From Deltaproteobacteria bacterium (lineage in GTDB: Bacteria > Desulfobacterota > Binatia > UBA9968), in the NCBI GenBank assembly GCA_023250495.1, contig JAHFAP010000188.1:1-6360 (forward strand): a stretch of DNA of 6,360 nucleotides. Direction: 5' to 3'. The notes beneath the pieces were generated by a model, which worked only from the letters and a program-made list of their open reading frames with translations, had not been told where the DNA came from and did no database searches. Numbering within the stretch: position 1 is the stretch's first letter; every line of letters starts with the position of its first letter. Positions 1-6,360 of this stretch are shown here, piece by piece. Made by a program: the position numbers and the translations under genes.

Positions 1-909
1 GCGGTGCTCGATGCGCCGAACGAGGAGCTGCCGGATCTCCTGGCTGCGGCCTTCAGGGTGCGCCATCACTATTTCGGCAAACGGGTCCAGATCCACGTTT
101 TACAGAATGCCAAGAGCGGTCTCTGTCCGGAGGATTGCCATTACTGCTCTCAGTCGTCGATCTCCAAAGCGCCGATCGACAAGTATCCCCTTCTACCCAG
201 AGAGAGGCTGCTCGAAAACGCCTACAAGGCGAAAGAAGCGGGCGCTGTCCGATATTGCATGGTGAATAGCGGTAGGGGGCCGACTCGGAGAGAAATTGAC
301 GAAATGGCTGAAGTGGTCCAGGAAATCAGAAATCAAGTTCCCATCAGCATCTGCTGCTCTCTCGGCCTGATGAACGAGGAGAAGCTGAAAATCCTAAAGC
401 AGGCGGGCGTCCAGCGCATCAACCACAATCTCAACACAAGCCAAAGACACCATCCCAATATCTGCACCACGCATACCTACGAGGACCGCGTCGCGACAGT
501 GCGGAATGTTCAATCCGTGGGACTGACCGCCTGCTGCGGCGGTATCATCGGAATGGGAGAAACAGACGAGGACATCATGGACATGGCTCTGGCTCTGCGA
601 GAACTCAACGTTGACTCCATCCCGGTTAATTTTCTCCATCCCATCCCTGGAACTCCGTTCGAGGGAGCAAACCATCTGAATCCGCAGCGCTGTCTCAAAA
701 TCCTCTGCCTCCTGCGCTTCATCAATCCGAGCAAGGAGCTTCGGGTTGCGGGCGGACGCGAGCTCAACTTGCGCTCGCTTCAGCCTATGAGCCTCTATCC
801 GGCCAATTCCATCTTCGTCAACGGATACCTCACGACTCCAGGCCAAAGAGCTACGGAGGCGCACCGCATGATCGAGGATCTGGGATTTGAAATCGACGCG
901 GGTCAGTAA
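1..909 (+). CDS. bioB: Biotin synthase, 5'-truncated by window edge
   Basis: Radical-SAM enzyme that inserts sulfur into dethiobiotin to make biotin, the last step of the pathway; cytoplasmic. Numbering from the GTG at position 4, the [4Fe-4S]/SAM motif CxxxCxxC is C41, C45, C48 (GLCPEDCHYCSQS). Residues matching the second [2Fe-2S] cluster ligands of the E. coli enzyme (C97, C128, C188, R260) are C85 (RYCM), C117 (ICCSLG), C177 (ACCGG) and R252 (AGGREL). NHNLNTS, VNFLHPIPGTP and the NSIFVNGYLTTPGQ tail are also family hallmarks. The frame is open to base 1. The visible protein begins within the first helix of the family, so the true start is probably 20-40 codons upstream and the GTG at 4 is unlikely to be it. 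The C terminus (GFEIDAGQ) is complete. All catalytic residues are present, so it should be functional. Identification is very secure. Confidence 0.97.
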   Translation, partial: AVLDAPNEELPDLLAAAFRVRHHYFGKRVQIHVLQNAKSGLCPEDCHYCSQSSISKAPIDKYPLLPRERLLENAYKAKEAGAVRYCMVNSGRGPTRREIDEMAEVVQEIRNQVPISICCSLGLMNEEKLKILKQAGVQRINHNLNTSQRHHPNICTTHTYEDRVATVRNVQSVGLTACCGGIIGMGETDEDIMDMALALRELNVDSIPVNFLHPIPGTPFEGANHLNPQRCLKILCLLRFINPSKELRVAGGRELNLRSLQPMSLYPANSIFVNGYLTTPGQRATEAHRMIEDLGFEIDAGQ

Positions 910-919
910 AAGAGCCGAC

Positions 920-1786
920 TCACTTCCACAACGTAATCAGCAGAACCCCGCCGATGATCAGACTGGCGCCCAGGACGATTTTGAGAGTGACCCGCTCCAT
1001 GTCCCGGAGAAACAGGGCGCTAAAGATGAGAGAGAAGAACGGTCCGGTGCTGCTGATGGGAATAACCACCGTGACCTTCCCCAGGTCGAGCGCGTAGTAG
1101 ATCGAGACCATCCCCAAACTCACCGCCACTCCCGCTGGCAGGTAAAAGGGTAGAGCCCTCCTGTCGAGCCGGAGAAACTCCTTTCCTTTTCCCGAAACCC
1201 AAAGCGTCAGCAGCGCCACCACAAAAGAGGAGCTGGAGGTCACCGCAGCGGCGAGAAAGGGATGGGGCACAGCTCCCAGGCCGACTTTGCGCAGCACCTG
1301 AGAGCAGCCCGCCAAGAGAGAGGCCAGCAGCGGATAAAGAATGTAGAGGAAGCGAACCTGTTGCATCGACCCGCCGCGATGCGAAAGAAGGGTGATGCCG
1401 GCGATAATGAGAATCGTGGCGACACCAATGGGCAGCGTCATCTGCTCACCGAGGAAAAGAATCGCTGTCACCGCGCTAAACAGAGGGGTCGTCGCGCGAA
1501 TGGGATCGGTAATCGCAATTCCTATGGTCTCGATGCCCTTGTAGGTGAGAAAGCGCGTGAGACCAGGCTGAAAGAGCCCAACGAGAACAAAGATCAAGAT
1601 CCCCGCGCTGGCGAGGGATGCCAGCGGAACGAAAAGAATCGAGACGCCCCAGAGGAACACGAGGTTGATCGCCAGGCTGGTGATGACCGCGGTGCCGGGA
1701 TTGGAATAGCGCAGCCCCTTTTTCGTGAGCATGTTGTGGAACGCGAATAAAAAGGCATTGGCGAGCGCGAAGAATTCAGGGGGCAT
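920..1786 (-). CDS. EamA/DMT-superfamily membrane transporter, substrate unknown
   Basis: Inner-membrane protein of 288 aa, the usual size for the drug/metabolite transporter superfamily with two EamA repeats and ten membrane segments. Repeat 1 covers about residues 4-135 and ends with the typical pattern ATTPLFSAVTAILFLGEQ followed by a hydrophobic helix to about 135. Repeat 2 covers about 147-286 and has the equivalent SSTGPFFSLIFSALFLRD, then a last helix (residues 267-287). The matching halves are what the family is expected to show. Members export or import amino acids, nucleotides, sugars or other metabolites; nothing here fixes the substrate. ATG at 1784-1786 starts directly before the first helix; the Shine-Dalgarno is poor. 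The gene converges with bioB (10-base gap, no clear terminator between), so it is not in its operon, and it is 119 bases downstream of the large membrane-protein gene on the same strand. A separate promoter candidate lies at 1825-1853. Confidence 0.9.
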   Translation of the reverse strand: MPPEFFALANAFLFAFHNMLTKKGLRYSNPGTAVITSLAINLVFLWGVSILFVPLASLASAGILIFVLVGLFQPGLTRFLTYKGIETIGIAITDPIRATTPLFSAVTAILFLGEQMTLPIGVATILIIAGITLLSHRGGSMQQVRFLYILYPLLASLLAGCSQVLRKVGLGAVPHPFLAAAVTSSSSFVVALLTLWVSGKGKEFLRLDRRALPFYLPAGVAVSLGMVSIYYALDLGKVTVVIPISSTGPFFSLIFSALFLRDMERVTLKIVLGASLIIGGVLLITLWK

Positions 1787-1824
1787 GGAAACTCTGCGGA
1801 AGAATGTCTCGCGAGGTTCTCAAG

Positions 1825-1853
1825 CGTATATAGGTTTTTGAAAAGAAGTTCAA
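1825..1853 (-). promoter_or_regulatory. Candidate sigma-70-type promoter for the EamA transporter
   Basis: On the minus strand TTGAAC (1853-1848) is followed after exactly 17 bases by TATACG (1830-1825). Each hexamer matches the consensus at four of six positions. The -10 box lies 38 bases before the transporter ATG, in an AT-richer patch of the intergenic region. TATATA overlaps at 1832-1827 and would give a 15-base spacer instead. This is pattern matching only, in an organism whose sigma factors are unknown. Confidence 0.35.
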
Positions 1854-1899
1854 CGAAAACAAGAGGGGTGCAGACGAGACCTGGTTAAGTTCTTTCCGC

Positions 1900-1917
1900 G
1901 GGATCTCAGGGAGACCC
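1900..1917 (-). other. Short hairpin spanning the stop codon of the 1165-aa gene
   Basis: The minus strand reads GGG-TCTC-CCT-GAGA-T-CCC. This pairs as a 7-bp stem with one bulged T and a 3-base loop, and it includes the TGA stop at 1908-1906. No T tract follows (the next bases are GCGGAAAG), so it is not a classical intrinsic terminator. It could slow 3' exonucleases or be chance. Confidence 0.3.
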
Positions 1918-4900
1918 TTGGAGGTTAGTCAGCCAGGATAGTGTTCCTCGTAAACTCTCCGGAAACTGAGCTCCGAGGAGCGCCAAGATCGGCAAGAGCA
2001 CATAGAACAGTATTTTCAAGATGAATTCGCGATTCCAGCTCACTTCACCAGGCGTGGTTTTGGAGAGAAGACTTAGGATTCTATCGCGCCCCATCTGGAT
2101 GAAAATGACCAACGACAGAAAAACGGCGGAAAAGATAACCAGCCAGTTGAACCAAAGCAGCTTGTCCTTCGGCTGAAAGGGATAAGAGGCGACCGCCAGA
2201 AGCATTAAGAGCAAACCTACCATGACCGAGCAGATAAGGCTTTGTAACTGAGGAAAAATATAGCTCAGAAACGCAACGGCTCGGGTTGCTAGAAAGTTTT
2301 CGCCTTGCGCAATCCATTCCTTTTCCCTTTCAGTCGCCATATTCCAGGAGGTACATGGAATCAAGCGCCAGCCAGGCTCAAGTTGTAGGGCCACCTCAGC
2401 GGAAACTTTCGAAAGAGCTCCGCTGGTCTTGGACCTCGACTCTAAGGCGTCCCGCCGCTCGCCTTTCGCTTCCGCCGCTAGTGCCTGGTTGAGAAACTCC
2501 TCGGCTATCGGGACCAAAGTTTCTAACGCAGCGGCGTTTTGTCTGCCCGGCAACTCCCTTGCGAGAAGAACGAGTCGGCGCGCTCGGTCAACGGAGAACT
2601 CCAACCCGGTGAAAGGTTTGAATGACCCGAAAAGCTCAACGCGGGGGATGGCAGGCCAGACGCTGGTGAGTCTCTCGAAGGCCTTTAACAAAGGGTGCCA
2701 CGAAAGATGCTGCAGAAGGCGGTGAGTCGCCCACCAGAGAGATACAAATCGGAGAAAAGTGAGCGCCAGGGCCAAATAAACAATGATGAAAGTCACGCCA
2801 AAGAAGGAGTAGAAGCCGGATACTTCAATGGAGCGAACCAGCCCGAAAAATAATACAACAGCGGGAATCCCAATGAGCAAGGTCACTCCGAAGGCCGCAG
2901 GCAGCTCAAAAAAAGAACAGTTAAGAACATGCGCCACCTTGGACTCTAATAGGTCAAGACCAGCGAAAGATTCCGATTTGAAGTTGAGAAACGGGCATCC
3001 CATTCTCTCTACCTCTTCGGCGCTGCGCAATCCCTTAAGAGAGCAAAGGATCCAGAGAAGACCCGTGACGCCGACGAAAACGAAGGGCACCAAAGGCGAT
3101 AGGCCGCTGCTGGGGTTCAACATTCGCACGGAAAGGAAAAACTGGGCTGCGCGGTTAGTCCCGCAGATGCCATAAGCAAAAATACCCGCAAGAAAAAAGA
3201 AAAGAAGAGGCGCCAATCCTATTGAGACTGAAGAGGCCCAAAAGCGCCAAGGATACGTTTTGTCGGGCGTATTCAACTCCCTGGCGCTCACCCTCATCCT
3301 CATGCCCGCCAAAATCGCCGCGAGAAGAGGGAGCAGAATTCCTACTGTGTAGGGCGAACCCAGCAGGATTGCTAAACCACAGTGACTCTCAGGGGGCGGC
3401 ACCGAAAGGCGCATCAGGAGTCGAAAGACCACAAAAGAGACGGTCAGGAGCCCGATGGAAAAAACAAATACGTAAAGCGGCCTGGTGAAGCCAAAGCCGT
3501 AAAAATCCGAGTCTCCGAAGAACCTGAAAACCAAGCCGACTCCTCTTCGCAACCATTTCGCCACCGGTAAATCCTTCGTCAGAATGCGGGACGGAAAGCA
3601 GCCGGCTACCAGGACGAGAGAGATGAGAACAGTCAGCCCGCCGACGAGACCCAGAGTGTAGCGGAACCACGTAGGAGATAGTTCGTCCCACGGAAACCCT
3701 CCGCTAGGTCTCTTGAAACCTTCCTGGAGCGTCGATGCGTTGAGGTAGTCATTTGTATCCTCTTCTAAAATCGCGACCGGCCAGATATTGTCGCTTCCGA
3801 CCACGCTGAGCCAGATGGCCGGCCTTCTCACGGTGCCAAGCTTGTAGTCTTTAAAAGGCACGCCGTATTCAAGCATCTTGTCCGGCTGTCCCAACAAAGC
3901 CATGGCCGCGTTATACACCCCCTGGGCCGTGTCGTTAGGGAACTGCAACCGGTAACGGTCGCCCTGAAAGGGGTAGCTCCAGATTTGGTTTGCAGAGAAA
4001 AGCGGATAGGTCGAAATGAGGAGCATCCCTTGGAAATCCAAGTTGATGTCGCTATGGAGGTAAACGAGATCGGCTCCTAGCGTAAACAACGTCACGTTAG
4101 GCGCGCGCTTTTTGATTTCTCTAGCGAGGAAGATTTGATCGCGAATGTCCGTAGAAAAAAGACCAACGTACTGGATCCCTCGCTTGGAAATGGTGGTGAA
4201 CAGGTTGGAGAGGATGAGCTCCACAGAAAATGTGTCAAAAGTCGAAAAGGGCGGAATGAGATCTTTGGGCTCTTCCGCTTCCTCCAGCAAAAGCCTGAGA
4301 TTGCGTGGTCGCAGGCTTGGGGTTTCACGAGCAGGTTCTTTGTCTGCAGCTCTTGCTTTTTCCGCCGCTTTCCGCAGCTGAGAGATGTGGAGAGGGTAGG
4401 TGATCCGGAGAGGGGTTGAATTTTGGCCAGGCAGCTCGATCAAGCCCTTCCGCTCCCGAACTCCGTAGCCAGTACTCCCTTCGCTGAGAATGGCGACCTT
4501 ACCGGAGCTGACCCCTTTCGTTTCGAGGTAGCAAAGAAAGTGCCGAAGCGTATCATCATCATGCGCCACGGTAGCTGAAAATTTCACGCCGCCCAAGTTG
4601 AGTTGATTATTCTTATCAATCGCAGTGGCGCTGCCGGAAATGATTTCGAACTTAGACTCTGGGTTGCTTTCCTTCTTCCACCGTTCGATGGCTATCCTCA
4701 AAGAATCGATAGAACCGGAGAAGGCAGGAGCGAGGAGCTTATATTCTGCGCAACGCGGGACTTTTCCTAACACGCAAAGCCTCTGAGCGGCCTCCAAGGA
4801 CTTCATGAGCGCGTTCTTGTTAATCCCCGAAGTCGGTGTCTCACCAACCAGAAAAACTAATAGCAATTTTTTTTGGCTGTTCGCGCCCCTGAAGAGAATG

Positions 4901-5403
4901 ATTCCCGGCTCTCGCTCATGGAGCCGCGGTGAGCTCTCACTCACGCGCAAGCCGGCCTTGTCTGATTGCAAACTTTCGACAGTATCGGTCTCCCCGCCTC
5001 TCTTTTCACCACTTTCGCTTCGTGGCCAAGGCAAATATCTGCCTTCCAGGATATAGTCGGCTGTCTCGGCCGCGCGCTGGATCGCCGCAATGTGCTGGTC
5101 GAAAATGTGGTGTAGGCCTGAGTCGGTCGGGTCAGCCAGCGTAGTAATCAGGAAGTCTACGTCGTAGTCTTTAAAAAGAAGCGTAGTGCAAGCAGGGTCC
5201 TCGACGCCGAGAAATCGGCAGAGCAGGGACATACCCGGAATTCCTGACAAGGCCAAGTTCTGTGAGGTGGACTTGCTTTGTTTTGCCACTAACGGTTGAC
5301 CGGAAAGCGTTGGAAGCGACTGAGTTTTCGAAGAAAGTGGCGGGTAGAGCACAACCGCTGCAAGAATGGGAATGAGCCAAATGCCTAGGTCACGACGGTT
5401 CAT
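1906..5403 (-). CDS. Large membrane protein: periplasmic-binding-like ectodomain plus polytopic C-terminal half
   Basis: Uncharacterised 1165-aa protein. Residues 7-23 are a hydrophobic signal or anchor. Residues about 70-550 resemble a type-I periplasmic ligand-binding fold: LLLVFLVGE (181-188), YKLLAPAFSGS (221-231), SGKVAILSEGSTGYG (300-314), YVGLFSTDIRDQIFLAREI (412-430), LFTLGADLVYLH (439-450), GMLLISTYPLF (459-469) and GVYNAAMALL (495-504). Charged, probably flexible stretches lie at about 128-167 and 341-385. Membrane segments are predicted near 582-601, 642-661, 678-699, 722-745, 770-788, 837-856, 863-885, 1047-1073, 1084-1104 and 1126-1145. Arg/Lys-rich loops at 602-641, 700-721 and 1105-1125 place the ectodomain outside and a 160-residue segment (886-1046) in the cytoplasm. 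No kinase, cyclase, HAMP, ATPase or standard permease signature is visible. A role as receptor or transport device is inference. ATG at 5403-5401 is the only plausible start: the frame closes at 5445-5443 (TAA) with no other initiator between; the Shine-Dalgarno is weak. It follows the 258-aa gene by 58 bases. Confidence 0.85.
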   Translation of the reverse strand: MNRRDLGIWLIPILAAVVLYPPLSSKTQSLPTLSGQPLVAKQSKSTSQNLALSGIPGMSLLCRFLGVEDPACTTLLFKDYDVDFLITTLADPTDSGLHHIFDQHIAAIQRAAETADYILEGRYLPWPRSESGEKRGGETDTVESLQSDKAGLRVSESSPRLHEREPGIILFRGANSQKKLLLVFLVGETPTSGINKNALMKSLEAAQRLCVLGKVPRCAEYKLLAPAFSGSIDSLRIAIERWKKESNPESKFEIISGSATAIDKNNQLNLGGVKFSATVAHDDDTLRHFLCYLETKGVSSGKVAILSEGSTGYGVRERKGLIELPGQNSTPLRITYPLHISQLRKAAEKARAADKEPARETPSLRPRNLRLLLEEAEEPKDLIPPFSTFDTFSVELILSNLFTTISKRGIQYVGLFSTDIRDQIFLAREIKKRAPNVTLFTLGADLVYLHSDINLDFQGMLLISTYPLFSANQIWSYPFQGDRYRLQFPNDTAQGVYNAAMALLGQPDKMLEYGVPFKDYKLGTVRRPAIWLSVVGSDNIWPVAILEEDTNDYLNASTLQEGFKRPSGGFPWDELSPTWFRYTLGLVGGLTVLISLVLVAGCFPSRILTKDLPVAKWLRRGVGLVFRFFGDSDFYGFGFTRPLYVFVFSIGLLTVSFVVFRLLMRLSVPPPESHCGLAILLGSPYTVGILLPLLAAILAGMRMRVSARELNTPDKTYPWRFWASSVSIGLAPLLFFFLAGIFAYGICGTNRAAQFFLSVRMLNPSSGLSPLVPFVFVGVTGLLWILCSLKGLRSAEEVERMGCPFLNFKSESFAGLDLLESKVAHVLNCSFFELPAAFGVTLLIGIPAVVLFFGLVRSIEVSGFYSFFGVTFIIVYLALALTFLRFVSLWWATHRLLQHLSWHPLLKAFERLTSVWPAIPRVELFGSFKPFTGLEFSVDRARRLVLLARELPGRQNAAALETLVPIAEEFLNQALAAEAKGERRDALESRSKTSGALSKVSAEVALQLEPGWRLIPCTSWNMATEREKEWIAQGENFLATRAVAFLSYIFPQLQSLICSVMVGLLLMLLAVASYPFQPKDKLLWFNWLVIFSAVFLSLVIFIQMGRDRILSLLSKTTPGEVSWNREFILKILFYVLLPILALLGAQFPESLRGTLSWLTNLQGSP

Positions 5404-5461
5404 TTTACGGATTGAAGTATGAGCCGTTTCTTGCCGACGTTTTTAGTGAATCGACAAACTG

Positions 5462-6238
5462 TCAATCAGCCTTCGTCTTCGTGCTTCTGCGGTTCAGCGC
5501 GAACCGCTGGTATCTGATCGCCCTGCGCGCGGCCTTGGCCTGCAATTTGATCTTCATCCGCTCCTCTGCTTCCTTGTCCGCTTTCCTGAAGAAGGTCTCG
5601 TGCTTACCGGTCTGCGGATTGAAAAAGCCGATGTATCCTCCCGGATTGACTCCGAAGGAGCGTAGGGTCTTGCCGTCGTGGCTGCGCCCGAGAAAGTCGT
5701 TGCGGCCGCCGACCTCGTCACCGCCGGTAAAATAAAGCGGCAGAACAAAGTTGGAGACTTCAATTTCGTCGATCTTGTAGCTCTCCGCCTGAACGGCGTC
5801 GCACATCTCATACCAGTGGAAGACATCGAGATTACTGTTGCTGGGATGAGGGCCCATCACCAATAAATTCACCTCCGGGTCCGCGATCAATTCCAGCGCC
5901 TCGTGGGAAAGAGTAACCGTCCAGTTCTCGCCGAGTTTGGCGGACAGTTCGGTAAACACAAACCCGAACGGGATGCCTGCGTTGTTCCGATCATGGTAAC
6001 CCAAAGCGTTGGCGACGTTGGTCTTGTCCCATAGATAAATAATCGCATCGCCGCGCAAGTCCGCCGGCTCCTGCTGCTTGGGCTTAGCGCCAGCCTTCCC
6101 TTCCAGCCTCAACGTCGCGCCCAAGCTCCAGTAAGGCTCAAAGTCCTCCTTGATCTGCCGGTTGATCGCCCGGATCGCCGCTTGCACCTCCTCATCGGTA
6201 AGCTGGCCATTGGTGTGGTTGATGACGGATATAATCAT
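5462..6238 (-). CDS. Putative zincin-like metallopeptidase-fold protein (HEALE motif), basic tail
   Basis: A 258-aa protein with no signal peptide or membrane segment, so presumably cytoplasmic. The central signature is TVTLSHEALELIADP (residues 107-121), an H-E-x-x-E version of the zincin helix in which the second histidine of HExxH is glutamate (H112, E113, E116). It is flanked by ALGYHD (78-83), WYEMCDAV (142-149), VSNFVLPLYF (161-170) and NPGGYIGFF (198-206). I recall this arrangement from scattered hypothetical proteins of bacteria and phages, with no established function. Metal binding by H112 plus E116, perhaps with H82 or E144, is inference. Residues 221-258 are strongly basic and helical (MKIKLQAKAARRAIRYQRF), suggesting contact with nucleic acid, membrane lipid or an acidic partner. 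The ATG at 6238-6236 is set by a strong tandem Shine-Dalgarno and an in-frame stop seven codons upstream. It lies 58 bases before the 1165-aa gene and 18 bases after the preceding frame, so cotranscription is likely. Confidence 0.82.
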   Translation of the reverse strand: MIISVINHTNGQLTDEEVQAAIRAINRQIKEDFEPYWSLGATLRLEGKAGAKPKQQEPADLRGDAIIYLWDKTNVANALGYHDRNNAGIPFGFVFTELSAKLGENWTVTLSHEALELIADPEVNLLVMGPHPSNSNLDVFHWYEMCDAVQAESYKIDEIEVSNFVLPLYFTGGDEVGGRNDFLGRSHDGKTLRSFGVNPGGYIGFFNPQTGKHETFFRKADKEAEERMKIKLQAKAARRAIRYQRFALNRRSTKTKAD

Positions 6239-6243
6239 GGCAT

Positions 6244-6253
6244 CTCCTCTCCT
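6244..6253 (-). promoter_or_regulatory. Tandem Shine-Dalgarno of the 258-aa gene
   Basis: The minus strand reads AGGAGAGGAG, two consecutive AGGAG cores placed 10 and 5 bases before the ATG at 6238-6236. It settles the start codon. It contrasts with the weak or absent Shine-Dalgarno in front of the two downstream minus-strand genes. Confidence 0.75.
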
Positions 6254-6256
6254 ACT

Positions 6257-6360
6257 TTAATCTTTGGCCTCCGCGGGAATCTTCCCTACGTTGAGAAACA
6301 GCCAATCGAAGACGGCCAAGTGGATCTTCACAGCAATCCAGCCAACTGTCGCTACCGCGA
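6257..6360 (-). CDS. C-terminal fragment of an unidentified gene running off the right edge
   Basis: A frame open from the window edge encodes 33 residues and stops at TAA (6259-6257). It begins AVATVGWIAVKIHLAVFDWL and ends with GKIPAEAKD: a hydrophobic, tryptophan- and phenylalanine-containing stretch followed by a short polar tail, as at the end of a membrane protein or of a buried C-terminal helix. The stop is 18 bases before the ATG of the 258-aa gene, with that gene's Shine-Dalgarno inside the gap, which is typical operon spacing. A second open frame here gives a Cys/Arg-rich peptide that looks less natural. The product cannot be identified and the fragment is too short to be certain it is coding. 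Confidence 0.45.
   Translation of the reverse strand, partial: AVATVGWIAVKIHLAVFDWLFLNVGKIPAEAKD

Noticed and set aside
4..6. GTG as the true start of bioB
   Set aside because: The frame stays open to base 1, and the protein would begin in the middle of the first conserved helix. Family members have further N-terminal residues.
394..864. Open minus-strand frame of 156 codons opposite bioB
   Set aside because: It lies wholly inside the strongly conserved bioB coding sequence, its translation shows no domain-like pattern, and no Shine-Dalgarno supports it.
905..935. Bidirectional terminator between the convergent bioB and transporter genes
   Set aside because: Only a 3-bp complementarity (GAG/CTC) is visible around 912-921, and there is no T tract.
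1262..1750. Open plus-strand frame of 162 codons opposite the EamA transporter
   Set aside because: The translation is a low-hydrophobicity Arg/Glu/Asn-rich string typical of the antisense of a membrane-protein gene. The minus-strand frame is a clear transporter.
1906..3660. C-terminal half as an ABC branched-chain amino-acid permease fused to its binding protein
   Set aside because: I see no permease EAA-like loop, no LivH/LivM-like pattern and no nearby ATPase gene. The segment layout with a 160-residue cytoplasmic domain does not fit.
5404..5461. Internal promoter or hairpin upstream of the 1165-aa gene
   Set aside because: The best -10-like element (CATACT) has no matching -35 box, and the GAC-AAACT-GTC stem is only 3-4 bp. 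Cotranscription from upstream is simpler.

Overview
The window (about 54% GC by eye) has the look of an uncultured soil or sediment Gram-negative bacterium. The biotin synthase at the left edge is of the non-enterobacterial type, with NSGRGPT, NHNLNTS and VNFLHPIPGTP segments. That type is common in Deltaproteobacteria-like, NC10, Acidobacteria-like and Gram-positive lineages. The large protein with an apparent extracytoplasmic domain fits a cell envelope of the Gram-negative sort. The phylum assignment is an inference and is weak.

Layout: positions 1-909 (+) hold most of bioB, cut at its 5' end by the window edge. It converges on a minus-strand EamA/DMT-type transporter (920-1786) across a gap of only 10 bases. 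A 119-base intergenic stretch (1787-1905) carries a plausible sigma-70-like promoter for the transporter and a small hairpin at the end of the next gene. Positions 1906-5403 (-) hold one uninterrupted 1165-codon gene. Its product has an N-terminal membrane anchor or signal, a roughly 550-residue domain resembling type-I periplasmic ligand-binding proteins, and a C-terminal half with about ten membrane segments and a roughly 160-residue cytoplasmic domain. Upstream of it on the same strand lies a 258-aa protein (5462-6238) with a zincin-like HEALE signature and a very basic tail. Upstream of that, separated by 18 bases, is the C-terminal end of another minus-strand reading frame that runs off the right edge.

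The minus-strand genes from the right edge to 1906 are closely spaced (18 and 58 bases) and probably form one transcription unit. The most interesting object is the 1165-aa protein: a ligand-binding-like ectodomain tethered to a polytopic membrane region with no recognisable permease, kinase, cyclase or chemotaxis module. Its predicted topology places a mostly helical domain in the cytoplasm, which fits an uncharacterised receptor or a channel/transport-like device. The neighbouring metallopeptidase-like protein could be its partner, but only proximity supports that. No RNA genes, mobile elements, CRISPR arrays or sizeable repeats were seen.
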